Shown piece after piece: positions 1 to 8,073 of a stretch of DNA of 64,000 nucleotides. The position numbers and the translations under genes are program-made. How positions within the stretch are numbered: position 1 is the stretch's first letter; each line of letters begins with the position of its first letter. The notes below the pieces were generated by a model. The model made no database searches. It was not told the origin of the DNA and worked only from the letters and a program-made list of their open reading frames with translations. Location of the stretch: NCBI RefSeq assembly GCF_021458635.1, contig NZ_JAIRDQ010000009.1:1-64000 (forward strand), in the 5' to 3' direction. Source of the stretch: Bradyrhizobium monzae (lineage in GTDB: Bacteria > Pseudomonadota > Alphaproteobacteria > Rhizobiales > Xanthobacteraceae).

Positions 1-10
1 GAAGAGTATC

Positions 11-958
11 TCACGCCGCCTTCGCCGCATTCCCACCCGGCAGGCCTGCCCGCGCGAGGCCGCCGTAGAGCTGTTCGTTCGGCATTTCCTCGCGCAAAAT
101 TTTGCGCACGGCGATCAGCCTGTCCAGATCGATGCCCGTCGCAAAACCCTTGCTCTCGCAGAGGAACACGAGGTCTTCGAACACGACATTGCCGGTTGCG
201 CCGGGCGCGAAGGGGCAGCCGCCGAGCCCACCGAGAGAGCCGTCGAGGATACGCGCGCCTTCATCCAGCGCTGCGGACGCATTGGCGATGCCCATGCCGC
301 GGGTGTCGTGAAGATGAATGCAGATCGGCTTCGATCCCGAGAGCTTGACCGCGCCGCGGGTCAGCTCGGCCACCTGCTTTGGTCCGGCATAGCCGACCGT
401 GTCGGCGATCCCTACGAAATCGACGCCGGCCTCGAGGCATCTGTCGACGAGCCGCAACACCTCTTTCGGATCGACCGCGCCGGTGATCGAGCAGCCCAGC
501 GCCATCGAGATCGCAGCGTTCACCAGCGGCTTGTGGGCGCTCGCATCGCGCATCTCGCAGAGGCGCTTCACGTTGGCAATTGCGGACTCGCGCGAGCGAT
601 GCGCGTTGGCTTGGCTGTGCTCTTCGGTCGCAGAGACCACCGAGGCGATCTCGCCGACGCCGGATTCCAGCGCCTCGTTCACGCCTCGCTCGTTGAGCGC
701 GAGCGCAACACCATGCGCGCCGGACAGGCTCGCCACCGTTGCGATGACATCGCAGACATCAACGAATTGCGGAAAGGTCTTTGCCGGCAGGAACGAACCG
801 ACCTCGAAATGACGCACGCCAGCGGCATATTCCTCGCGCACCCAGCGCTGCTTAGCGGCTGTTGACGGAAACTTCTTCACGAGCTGCAGTCCGTCGCGCA
901 AGCCGACCTCGCGCAAGGCAATGCGGTCCGCGGGGTAGATGGTCTCGATCCGGCTCAT
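11..958 (-). CDS. HMG-CoA lyase-family lyase
   Basis: A 315-residue TIM-barrel lyase of the HMGL-like family, which cleaves 3-hydroxy-3-methylglutaryl-CoA or a related 3-hydroxyacyl-CoA into acetyl-CoA and a keto product in the cytoplasm. Seen: REVGLRDGLQ near residues 16-25 (family RDGLQ signature), metal-binding HLH at 215-217, and the glycine-rich loop GLGGCPFA with the catalytic cysteine at about residue 248. Length is normal for the family. The ATG at 958 is chosen over a longer upstream frame because it overlaps the stop of the CoA-transferase gene by 4 bases (ATGA), a translational-coupling arrangement. Together with the CoA-transferase it suggests activation and then cleavage of a branched organic acid. 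True substrate (HMG, citramalyl or another) is not readable from sequence. Confidence 0.88.
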   Translation of the reverse strand: MSRIETIYPADRIALREVGLRDGLQLVKKFPSTAAKQRWVREEYAAGVRHFEVGSFLPAKTFPQFVDVCDVIATVASLSGAHGVALALNERGVNEALESGVGEIASVVSATEEHSQANAHRSRESAIANVKRLCEMRDASAHKPLVNAAISMALGCSITGAVDPKEVLRLVDRCLEAGVDFVGIADTVGYAGPKQVAELTRGAVKLSGSKPICIHLHDTRGMGIANASAALDEGARILDGSLGGLGGCPFAPGATGNVVFEDLVFLCESKGFATGIDLDRLIAVRKILREEMPNEQLYGGLARAGLPGGNAAKAA

Positions 959-2130
959 GCGCGCCTCCCAGCGGCTTTTGACGTGACGTCGTTGTTGTCG
1001 ATCTCGGCGCGGACCGCCGACGTGTCGGCACCCAGCGGTGCGACCTTCAGGCCTTCGCCAAAGTGGTTGCCGTTCCATTCGAGCGGCAGCGTCGGCACAT
1101 GGAACGGTTTGCCGTCGGCGGTGATGTTGGTGACGAGGCCACCCGGCCGCAGCACATGCGGGTCGGTGAGGAGATCCTCGGGCCGGTTGATCGGCGAGAA
1201 GCAGATGTTGAGCGCGTCGAGCTTTTTGGACAGCTCCGCCACGTCCCGCTGCCGGATGATCTCGGCGACGCGCGGCAGGATCCGCGGCCGCGCCAGAATG
1301 CGATCGGTGGTGGTGCGCAAGGTGGGATCATCGAGAAACTCGGCGAGCCCGAACTCGCGGCAAAAGCTCTGCCAGTGCCCCTCGGTGACGACGCCGATGA
1401 AAATGCGACCGTCGCCGGCGGCATCGAAAATGTCGTAGATCGGCCAGGCGTGCTCACGCTCCGGCATCGAGCGCGGCTTGTTGCCGGTCATCTCGTACTC
1501 GACCATGTGCTGCGCGACCAGGAACAGGCAGTTCTCGAACAGGCCGATGCGGATGTCGGCGCCATCGCGTTTGCCCCCGCGCTTCTGGTAGAGCGCGGCA
1601 AGGATCGCGATCACGCCGAACATGCCGCCCATGATGTCATTGGCGGAGGAGCCGACCCGCTGCGGCTTCTCTTTCGTGCCGGTCATGGCGGCGAGCCCCG
1701 ACATCATCTGCACGACCTCGTCGAGCGCGGGACGGTGCTCATAGGGGCCGGAGAGAAAGCCCTTGTGGCCGGCGATGATCAGATGCGGATGGCGGCGGCG
1801 CAGTTCCTCGGCACCTAACCCCTGCTTCTCGAGCAGGCCATCGCGAAAATTCTCAAGGAACACGTCGGCCGTTTCAAGCAGCCGGTGCATGGTGTCGCGA
1901 TCCCTGGCCTTCTCGAGGTCCAGCACCACGCTGCGCTTGCCGCGGTTGAACAGCGGGAAAAACGCCGTGCCCATGCCGCCGAGGCTCCGCGTCTTGTCGC
2001 CGGCGGGCGGTTCGACCTTGATCACCTCGGCGCCGAGTTGCGCGAGGATCATGCCGCAGGTCGGGCCCATCACCATGTGGGTCATCTCGACGACCCGCAC
2101 GCCTTCGAGCGGCAATCCGGTCTCAGCCAT
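955..2130 (-). CDS. CaiB/BaiF (class III) CoA-transferase
   Basis: A 391-residue family III CoA-transferase that moves CoA from a donor thioester to an organic acid. Seen: N-terminal GVRVVEMTHMVMGPTCGMIL, the IKVEPPAGD segment, and the conserved aspartate in SANDIMGGM at about residue 165, which by family knowledge forms the acyl-anhydride intermediate. Length fits one subunit of the interlocked dimer. It is first in a two-gene minus-strand operon with the HMG-CoA-lyase-type gene (4-base overlap) and is divergent from a LysR regulator 105 bp away, which probably controls it. Substrate unknown; a 3-hydroxy dicarboxylate such as 3-hydroxy-3-methylglutarate is an inference from the lyase partner. 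Confidence 0.9.
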   Translation of the reverse strand: MAETGLPLEGVRVVEMTHMVMGPTCGMILAQLGAEVIKVEPPAGDKTRSLGGMGTAFFPLFNRGKRSVVLDLEKARDRDTMHRLLETADVFLENFRDGLLEKQGLGAEELRRRHPHLIIAGHKGFLSGPYEHRPALDEVVQMMSGLAAMTGTKEKPQRVGSSANDIMGGMFGVIAILAALYQKRGGKRDGADIRIGLFENCLFLVAQHMVEYEMTGNKPRSMPEREHAWPIYDIFDAAGDGRIFIGVVTEGHWQSFCREFGLAEFLDDPTLRTTTDRILARPRILPRVAEIIRQRDVAELSKKLDALNICFSPINRPEDLLTDPHVLRPGGLVTNITADGKPFHVPTLPLEWNGNHFGEGLKVAPLGADTSAVRAEIDNNDVTSKAAGRRA

Positions 2131-2190
2131 CCGTCACTCCCTGTCCGTTCGGCCTGAAGACTAGGCCTTCACAAGCCTTCTTAAAAATAT

Positions 2191-2205
2191 AATCTGTCGA
2201 AGATT
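2191..2205. promoter_or_regulatory. Candidate LysR operator (dyad)
   Basis: A dyad AATCT-N5-AGATT lies in the 105-bp space between the divergent CoA-transferase and LysR genes, in an AT-rich stretch in otherwise GC-rich DNA. LysR regulators usually bind interrupted dyads (T-N11-A type) between themselves and a divergent target. The position fits; the specific site is an inference. Confidence 0.35.
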
Positions 2206-2235
2206 GCCTTCGCGCTTATAGAACGCTTCACCGAC

Positions 2236-3168
2236 ATGGATTCGCGCCAGCTCCGCTATTTCATCGCCGTCTACGAGCAGCGGAACCTGTCGCGCGCGGC
2301 CGACCAGGTGAATGTCGCCCAATCCGCGCTCAGCCATCATATCTCGAATCTGGAGGCCGAGTTCGCAACGCCGCTGTTCGAACGCAAGTCGCGCGGCATG
2401 GACCCGACCGCGGCCGGCGAGCGGCTCTATGAGCACGCCCGCATCATCCTGCGCGCGATGGCGGAGGCCGAGACCGAGGTGCGCGAGGGCGCCCGCGTCA
2501 TTGCCGGCGAGATTTCGATCGGCATGGCCAATTCCGGCGTCAAGGCCATCGGCGTCGAGCTGATGCGTACGGTGCTAACCAAATATCCCAAGCTCAAGCT
2601 GTCGCTCACCGAGAGCCTGTCGGGCGCGACGCTGATGCATCTGATGATCTCCAATGTCGACCTCGCGCTGGTCTACAATCCGCCGTCGGAGAAGGAGCTG
2701 ATCACGGAAGCCGTGCTTGAAGAGGAGATGTTCCTGGTCGGCATTCCAAAACTGGTGGGCAAGAGCAAAACCCCGATCCGCTTCGAAGAGCTGAGCCGGC
2801 TGCCGCTGATCCTGCTGCGTTACGGCCTCGGCCTGTCCTCGCGCGCGCTGCTGGACGATCCCGTCCTGCTCAAGCGGCTGGAGGGCAGCGCCATCCTGCA
2901 TGCCAACTCGATCACGGGCATGACCGGCGCGCTGGTGGAGGGGCTCGGCTGCACCATCGCGACAAAGCTGTTCGCGCGGGAGGAGCTCGCCGCCGGCCGC
3001 CTGGTCGCGCGCGAAGTGATCGCCCCAAAACTCACCCGCACGCTCTATCTCTGCCGCCTGCGCAACCGCCCAATGACCTACGCGATGGAAGAGATGCGCC
3101 GCCTGATGCTGGCGCTGATCGCCGAGCAGGTGCGCAGCGGCGGCTGGCAGGCGGAGCTGGTGGGGTGA
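2236..3168 (+). CDS. LysR-family transcriptional regulator
   Basis: A 310-residue LysR-type regulator. The first 60 residues form the winged helix-turn-helix (MDSRQLRYFIAVYEQ, then AQSALSHHISNLE as recognition region), followed by a periplasmic-binding-protein-like effector domain. The N-terminus resembles the Nac/Cbl-type subgroup (DSRQLRYF). It is divergent from the CoA-transferase/lyase operon and is followed on the same strand by an MFS transporter, so it probably senses the acid imported and degraded by these neighbours. Ligand not determinable from sequence. Confidence 0.93.
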   Translation: MDSRQLRYFIAVYEQRNLSRAADQVNVAQSALSHHISNLEAEFATPLFERKSRGMDPTAAGERLYEHARIILRAMAEAETEVREGARVIAGEISIGMANSGVKAIGVELMRTVLTKYPKLKLSLTESLSGATLMHLMISNVDLALVYNPPSEKELITEAVLEEEMFLVGIPKLVGKSKTPIRFEELSRLPLILLRYGLGLSSRALLDDPVLLKRLEGSAILHANSITGMTGALVEGLGCTIATKLFAREELAAGRLVAREVIAPKLTRTLYLCRLRNRPMTYAMEEMRRLMLALIAEQVRSGGWQAELVG

Positions 3169-3170
3169 GC

Positions 3171-3194
3171 CGTCATTGCGAGCTCGCAATGACG
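3171..3194. repeat. 24-bp perfect palindrome, collapsed end of the 87-bp repeat
   Basis: CGTCATTGCGAG is followed directly by its reverse complement CTCGCAATGACG, with no spacer. These 12-mers are the outer ends of the 87-bp elements at 4781, 43656 and 63548, so this copy looks like an element that has lost its whole interior. It sits just after the LysR stop codon. Confidence 0.85.
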
Positions 3195-3357
3195 CGCTGA
3201 GAGGTTCGTTCGAAAATCTCGAACGCTTCGATCGATATGTTCGTCTGGATTTCCGGCTGGCAGAAGCCAACATGGCGCGGCCCGGCAGAGCTTGCGAAAA
3301 CCACCGAGATGAGCCGCCGGGAAACGCGCGCGATCTGCGCGCCACGGGGAGGACATC

Positions 3358-4773
3358 ATGAGCGTTGTCGGCATCGACACAGGCTTTGAGCTCGGCGCTG
3401 CACCATCCGGACCGGACGAGATCTCGCGGCGGCTCGAGGCGATGCCGGCGACGGGCTATGTCTGGCGCCTCGTCATGCTGCTCTCGCTCGGCGGCTGTTT
3501 CGAGATCTACGATCTGTTTCTGACCGGCTACATTGCGCCGGGGCTGAGCCGCAGCGGATTGCTCTCCACGACGACAACGGCCTTCTTCGGCTTCTCCGGC
3601 ATCGGCGCCTTCGTCGCCGCGACCTTTGCCGGCCTGTTCGTCGGCACTTTCTTCCTCGGCTTCCTCGCCGACCGTTTTGGCCGCCGCGCGATCTTCACCA
3701 CTGCGCTGCTTGGCTACACCGCAGCGTCGGTGATCATGGCCTGCCAGACCTCCTCCGAAGGTCTTCTGTTCTGGCGCTTCCTCGCCGGAATCGGCATCGG
3801 TGTCGAGGTTATCACCATCGATGCCTACATCACCGAGCTGGTGCCGAGCCGGATTCGCGGACGCGCCTTTGCGGTGAACCAGTCGATCATGTTCATCGCC
3901 GTGCCCATCGTCGCCTTCCTCGCCTGGTGGCTGGTGCCGCTCGCGCCTTATGGCGTCGAGGGCTGGCGCTGGGTGGTGCTGGCAGGTGCTGCCGCCAGCA
4001 TGATCATCTGGGTGCTCAGGCTGTTCCTGCCCGAGAGCCCGCTCTGGCTGGCGCGTCATGGCCGCACCGAGGAGGCGTTTCGCATCCTCGCAGCGCTCGA
4101 AGCCCGCGGCGGGGCCGCAGCGCCCGGCCCCTCAGCTTCACTCGCGCGGCCAGCGGCGCAAACAATCGCGCGCATCGGCTTTGCCGACCTGTTCCGTCCG
4201 CCCTATGTCTCGCTCGTGATCCTGTTCATGGTGTTCAACCTCTGCCAGGCCTTCGGCTTCTATGGCTTCGCCAATTGGGTGCCGATGCTGCTGGTCGAGA
4301 AGGGCATCACCGTCACCAAGAGCCTGCAATATTCCTTCATCGTCGCCTTCGCCTATCCGATCGCGCCGCTGCTGGCCGCAAGCTTCGCCGACAAATTCGA
4401 GCGCCGCTGGATCATCGCCGGCGCCTGCATCGCCATCATCGTGTTCGGCATGGCGTTCGCGCAATTGACCGAGCCCGGACTGTTGATCGTCTGCGGCGTG
4501 CTGCTGACGGCCTGCAACACGACGATGTCCTACGCCTATCACGCCTACCAGACCGAGGTGTTTCCGACCCAGATCCGCGCGCAGGCGTCCGGCCTCGTCT
4601 ATTCCATGAGCCGGCTCTCCGCGACGTTCTCCGGATTCATCGTCGCCTACATGCTGAAGGAGGCCGGCGTCACCGGCGTGTTCGGCCTGATCACCGTGGC
4701 CATGCTGATCGTGGTGATCGCGATGGCGCTGTTCGGCCCGAACGTGCGCGGCAAGGCGCTGGATACGGTGTAG
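3358..4773 (+). CDS. MFS transporter (sugar/acid symporter type)
   Basis: A 471-residue inner-membrane major facilitator with about 12 predicted hydrophobic segments. Seen: the loop 2-3 signature GFLADRFGRRAIF, the matching FADKFERRWI after the central loop, and ELVPSRIRGR after TM4-5, typical of the sugar/aromatic-acid:H+ symporter branch. An ATG close to a purine-rich GGGGAGGACATC supports the start. It follows the LysR gene on the same strand, and the HMG-CoA-lyase/CoA-transferase operon lies divergently beyond it, so the simplest reading is import of the organic acid that these enzymes activate and cleave. Substrate not certain. Confidence 0.88.
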   Translation: MSVVGIDTGFELGAAPSGPDEISRRLEAMPATGYVWRLVMLLSLGGCFEIYDLFLTGYIAPGLSRSGLLSTTTTAFFGFSGIGAFVAATFAGLFVGTFFLGFLADRFGRRAIFTTALLGYTAASVIMACQTSSEGLLFWRFLAGIGIGVEVITIDAYITELVPSRIRGRAFAVNQSIMFIAVPIVAFLAWWLVPLAPYGVEGWRWVVLAGAAASMIIWVLRLFLPESPLWLARHGRTEEAFRILAALEARGGAAAPGPSASLARPAAQTIARIGFADLFRPPYVSLVILFMVFNLCQAFGFYGFANWVPMLLVEKGITVTKSLQYSFIVAFAYPIAPLLAASFADKFERRWIIAGACIAIIVFGMAFAQLTEPGLLIVCGVLLTACNTTMSYAYHAYQTEVFPTQIRAQASGLVYSMSRLSATFSGFIVAYMLKEAGVTGVFGLITVAMLIVVIAMALFGPNVRGKALDTV

Positions 4774-4780
4774 CTGAGTT

Positions 4781-4867
4781 CGTCATTGCGAGCGCAACGA
4801 AGCAATCCAGTCTGCCTCTGCGGAGAGATTCTGGATTGCTTCGTCGCAAGAGCTCCTCGCAATGACG
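4781..4867. repeat. 87-bp dispersed palindromic repeat, copy 1
   Basis: Outer arms CGTCATTGCGAG and CTCGCAATGACG enclose an inner inverted pair GAAGCAATCCAG / CTGGATTGCTTC. The element fills the gap between the convergent MFS and protease genes and could also act as a bidirectional hairpin. Near-identical 87-bp copies are at 43656-43742 and 63548-63634. Confidence 0.9.
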
Positions 4868-4887
4868 AGGAGAGAGCGTCTACGCGC

Positions 4888-6531
4888 TCACGCCGCCAGC
4901 AAATTCTGCAACGCCGCGCCGTTGGGGACGCCGAGGCCGGAGCAGGCGTCCCAGCCCGGGCCGGCCTTGTACATGCCGTGCAGCGAGCCGGTGATGTCGT
5001 TATTGCCGATCGTGATGTCGCGGAACACGCCATGCGCGTGCGAGGCGTAAATCAGCGGGTTGATGAAGCCCACCGTCTTGCCGAACTTCTTGGTCGTGGC
5101 CTCGTTGATGCGCGCGATCAGTCCGGCCATCAGCGGCGCCACTGCGCTGGTGCCGCCGATCGTGGTCATGACGCCGTTGAGGAAGATCTGGTAACCGGTC
5201 GCAGGATCCGCATCGCCGGAAACGTCGGGCACGCCGCGGCCGACCGAATGCGACGGCGATTTCGGCACATGCGCGTTGGCCTGGTAGTGCGGCCTGGGGA
5301 ATACGATGCTGACGCCGCCACCGCCCGCGCCGTCCTGGGGGCCTCCGTTCCAGACCGTTTCGGTGATCGTGCCGTTCGACGCCCGCAAATTGGTCCCGCC
5401 GCAGGCCAGCGCAAACGGGCTGGAGGCCGGGAAATCGGCGTGCGGCTTGCCGTCCCAGCCCTGCGCCATGTCGGCGGAGCCGTTGTCGCCGGACGCGACA
5501 CAGACGGTGACGCCCATCGCGGCGGCATCACGGATCGCCTCGTTGAGGCCGTCGACGAATTGCTGCGAGCCGGCCGGATCTTCCGGTCCGCCCCAGCTGA
5601 TCGAAATCACCGAGGGTTTTCGCGCGGTGTCGTGGACGGCGGCTTTCACCGCGTCGATGAAGCCATTGGTGGTGTTGGGCGCAAAGTAGACCACGATCCT
5701 GGCGCCGGGGGCGATCGCGCCGGCCACCTCGATGTCGAGCACGACCTCACCGTCGGCCTCGGAATGGCCGGGCTTGTTGGCGCCGCCGTCGACGCTTGCC
5801 GGTGCGATCTGCGGCATCTTGATGCCCGCCTTCTTGAAGAAGGTCTTTAGGTCCGAGGTCTTGTAGCCGGCTCCGGTGGGATGGCCCTTGGTGTCGATGT
5901 CGTTGAGTTCGATGATGGCGATGCACTGGCCGGCGCCGGTCTCACCGCCTGGGAAATTGTAGAGCTGCGCGATCTGCTCGACCGAGAAGCTGCCGCCCTG
6001 GCCCGCGCGCGCGGTCGCACCCTTTTTCGCCGGCTTGCGCCGGAAATGCGGCTGCGCCACCGGCCGGTTGTCCAGGCCGTGCACGCCGACCACGATGCCT
6101 TCGAGCTCGGCTGGAATCTGCACATTGCCCTTGCGCATGCGATAGGTCGCGCCGTCATGCCTGACCTTGTTGAGCTTGACGCCGAAGGCGGCGCTCATCG
6201 CCTTCACCGTGCCGGTCAGTTTTACCGTGCGGGAGGCCAGGTGCACGCTCTTGACGTTGAGCTCGTGGAGATGCGCGAAATCGTCGATCTTGGCGACGTC
6301 GGCGGTATCCGCGCCCATCTGCTCGGCGAACTCGGTGCGGGAAAGATACTCCCGCTCACGCGGCGGTTGCGCGCCGAGCGCCATCACCTGCTCATCGTCG
6401 GCGCGCCTGGCACGCAGGCGAACGCTGATCTCGATTTCCTGCTTGGGATCGGCCGCGCCGACGAGCTTGGCTCCCTTCGGCAATTTCCGGGCGCTGTTCA
6501 CCAACGCGACTTTATTGGTCGAGCTTGCCAT
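4888..6531 (-). CDS. Sedolisin (peptidase S53, kumamolisin-like) with pro-domain
   Basis: A 547-residue serine-carboxyl peptidase of family S53. Residues about 25-170 are the inhibitory pro-kumamolisin domain (EIEISVRLRAR, YLSRTEFAE). The catalytic domain carries Glu262 and Asp266 in GEVVLDIE, the oxyanion Asp349 in ASGDNGS and the nucleophile Ser462 in GGTSAVAP; the 200-residue Glu-to-Ser spacing equals that of kumamolisin. DITIGNND near 505-512 fits the C-terminal calcium site. No signal peptide is visible, as in several bacterial kumamolisins. The ATG at 6531 has a clear GGAGGAAGTC ribosome-binding site and is preferred to a longer frame. It is divergent from a phosphorylase-like gene across 285 bp. 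Confidence 0.93.
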   Translation of the reverse strand: MASSTNKVALVNSARKLPKGAKLVGAADPKQEIEISVRLRARRADDEQVMALGAQPPREREYLSRTEFAEQMGADTADVAKIDDFAHLHELNVKSVHLASRTVKLTGTVKAMSAAFGVKLNKVRHDGATYRMRKGNVQIPAELEGIVVGVHGLDNRPVAQPHFRRKPAKKGATARAGQGGSFSVEQIAQLYNFPGGETGAGQCIAIIELNDIDTKGHPTGAGYKTSDLKTFFKKAGIKMPQIAPASVDGGANKPGHSEADGEVVLDIEVAGAIAPGARIVVYFAPNTTNGFIDAVKAAVHDTARKPSVISISWGGPEDPAGSQQFVDGLNEAIRDAAAMGVTVCVASGDNGSADMAQGWDGKPHADFPASSPFALACGGTNLRASNGTITETVWNGGPQDGAGGGGVSIVFPRPHYQANAHVPKSPSHSVGRGVPDVSGDADPATGYQIFLNGVMTTIGGTSAVAPLMAGLIARINEATTKKFGKTVGFINPLIYASHAHGVFRDITIGNNDITGSLHGMYKAGPGWDACSGLGVPNGAALQNLLAA

Positions 6532-6816
6532 GACTTCCTCCGTTTGTGATTGGAAGGCAGATTGTCGCACCTCAACTATAGGTGTAATCTCAAGCGCAAA
6601 TTGGTTCAGGTGATTGAGCGATTTTTTCAAAACTAGCCTTGTTTTGCAGAGTCAATTCTCTGTTTCTTCAAATCGGCACGAAATCGGTCAATAGTGCGGA
6701 CTATTCGCGCCTGCTTTTTCGACCTCAGATTGCAACCGTTGGCCGCCCTGGCCGACCAATGAAAGACGCTTGTCGACAACAGACCCTTGTCAAAAACAAT
6801 TGGCGGAGACCGCGTG
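6532..6816. promoter_or_regulatory. AT-rich divergent intergenic region
   Basis: 285 bp between the divergent S53 protease and phosphorylase-like genes, clearly more AT-rich than the flanking genes, so it must hold both promoters. No gene, clear repeat or recognisable operator was found. Confidence 0.4.
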
Positions 6817-7989
6817 ATGCCTGCTGATCGCAAATGGGTTGAGAAAAATCTCGGGTTCGATCCGATCACCACACCGCCGCCGCGCGAGACCTTCGTGGTC
6901 AAGCGCATCGCGGATGCCGCCGCGAAGAAGGCCGCGAAGGTCGCGCCCGAGGATTTTCAGCGCGAGATCATCGATTTCGATTCCGAATCGACCGAAGGCC
7001 GCGCGTTCATGGCCTTCTCGACCGCGACCGGGCTGTCGCGCTTCACCGACATTCCCTGGCCCAAGGGGCTGGCGCCGCAGACCGGGCCGAAGCCGGCGGG
7101 CAACGGCAAGGGCCCGCTGCCCCGCGCCGACGTGCTGGTCGTGACCTGGACCGTCGACGAAGGGCACGCAACCAGCCGCGTGCTGACGCCGGGCAAGGAC
7201 TCGCACAACGACTACGTCCCCTACACGCACAATTACGCGACCATCTCCAAGAAGATGCGCAATGGCTGCCCGGCCAAGGAGCTGAAGCGGCTCGGCGCCT
7301 TCTGGACCGCGACGATCGGCAAGAAGAAGGTCGTGGTCTTCAAATCCGATTCGCACATGTCGCAGGACGGTCCGCAGCTGCCCAACATCGACGTCTGGCG
7401 CCAGATCATCACCGAGGTGCAGCCGACGCTCGTGATCACCACGGGCACCGCCGGTGGCATCGGCAAGCAGGTCGAGGTCGGCGACGTCATCGTCAGCCCA
7501 ATCGTGCGCTTCGACTGCCTCTCGAAATTCAAGAAGCAGCCGTTCGCGCAGGAGCATTTTTCGAGCAAATCAGCCAAGACGACGAAGTTCGCAACGGCCA
7601 GGACGCTGTTCAAGGCCAATGCCGGACAGCTGCCGAAGACCAACACCCGCGCTCCGAAGATCTTCGTGGCCAAGCCGAGCGCGTTGTCGTCGTCCGTGGT
7701 GACCACCGATTTCTTCGGCTTCGACACCTCGGACGATCACTTCCATCTGCAGGGGCTCGGCGACGTCTCCGAAATGGGCGACGCCATCCTGGGCCTGGTC
7801 GCCCTGGAGATGGGCGCCAAGGCGCCGCGCTGGCTCGCGATCCGCAACGTCTCCGACCCGCAGATCAAGGCCGAGGGCACGCTGAAGCAGCAGGAACAGG
7901 TCGCCGCCCAGATCTACAAGGGATTTGGCCGCTGGAGCACGGTCTGCAGCGCCATCACCTGCTGGGCCAGCATTGTGGCGGAGCCATAA
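6817..7989 (+). CDS. Nucleoside phosphorylase-superfamily protein
   Basis: A 390-residue protein whose residues about 100-350 match the PNP/MTA-SAH nucleosidase fold: VITTGTAGGIG (206-216) followed by VEVGDVIVSP (219-228) is the phosphate/ribose-binding strand-turn. GDVSEMGDAI (315-324) takes the place of the usual DMEGAA-type motif, and RNVSD (343-347) is the R-[IV]-SD base-pocket strand. An extra 100 N-terminal residues (Ala/Lys-rich at 31-45, ending in a Pro/Gly linker) are not typical of housekeeping PNPs. ATG 6817 follows GGCGGAGAC. It is the divergent partner of the S53 protease. Whether it cleaves nucleosides, NAD or nucleotide signals, or only binds them, is unknown. Confidence 0.78.
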   Translation: MPADRKWVEKNLGFDPITTPPPRETFVVKRIADAAAKKAAKVAPEDFQREIIDFDSESTEGRAFMAFSTATGLSRFTDIPWPKGLAPQTGPKPAGNGKGPLPRADVLVVTWTVDEGHATSRVLTPGKDSHNDYVPYTHNYATISKKMRNGCPAKELKRLGAFWTATIGKKKVVVFKSDSHMSQDGPQLPNIDVWRQIITEVQPTLVITTGTAGGIGKQVEVGDVIVSPIVRFDCLSKFKKQPFAQEHFSSKSAKTTKFATARTLFKANAGQLPKTNTRAPKIFVAKPSALSSSVVTTDFFGFDTSDDHFHLQGLGDVSEMGDAILGLVALEMGAKAPRWLAIRNVSDPQIKAEGTLKQQEQVAAQIYKGFGRWSTVCSAITCWASIVAEP

Positions 7990-8042
7990 GCCGCATCGGC
8001 CCAAGGGTCAGCCTCCCTTGCCGAAGCGGCCCGGGGTGTCTA

Positions 8043-8068
8043 CCTCTCGCGGGTGGTTTCGCGAGAGG
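8043..8068 (+). promoter_or_regulatory. Hairpin covering the ribosome-binding site
   Basis: CCTCTCGCG and CGCGAGAGG form a perfect 9-bp stem around an 8-base loop. The 3' arm contains the GAGAGG that serves as Shine-Dalgarno sequence for the gene starting at 8074, so folding would hide it. It may alternatively be the tail hairpin of the upstream gene, though no T-run follows. Confidence 0.5.
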
Positions 8069-8073
8069 TTCCC

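Noticed and set aside
2575..4059. A 494-codon antisense frame across LysR and the MFS gene
   Set aside because: Spans two clear genes on the other strand and the gap between them, and its translation is Glu/Arg/Gln-rich without recognisable domains.
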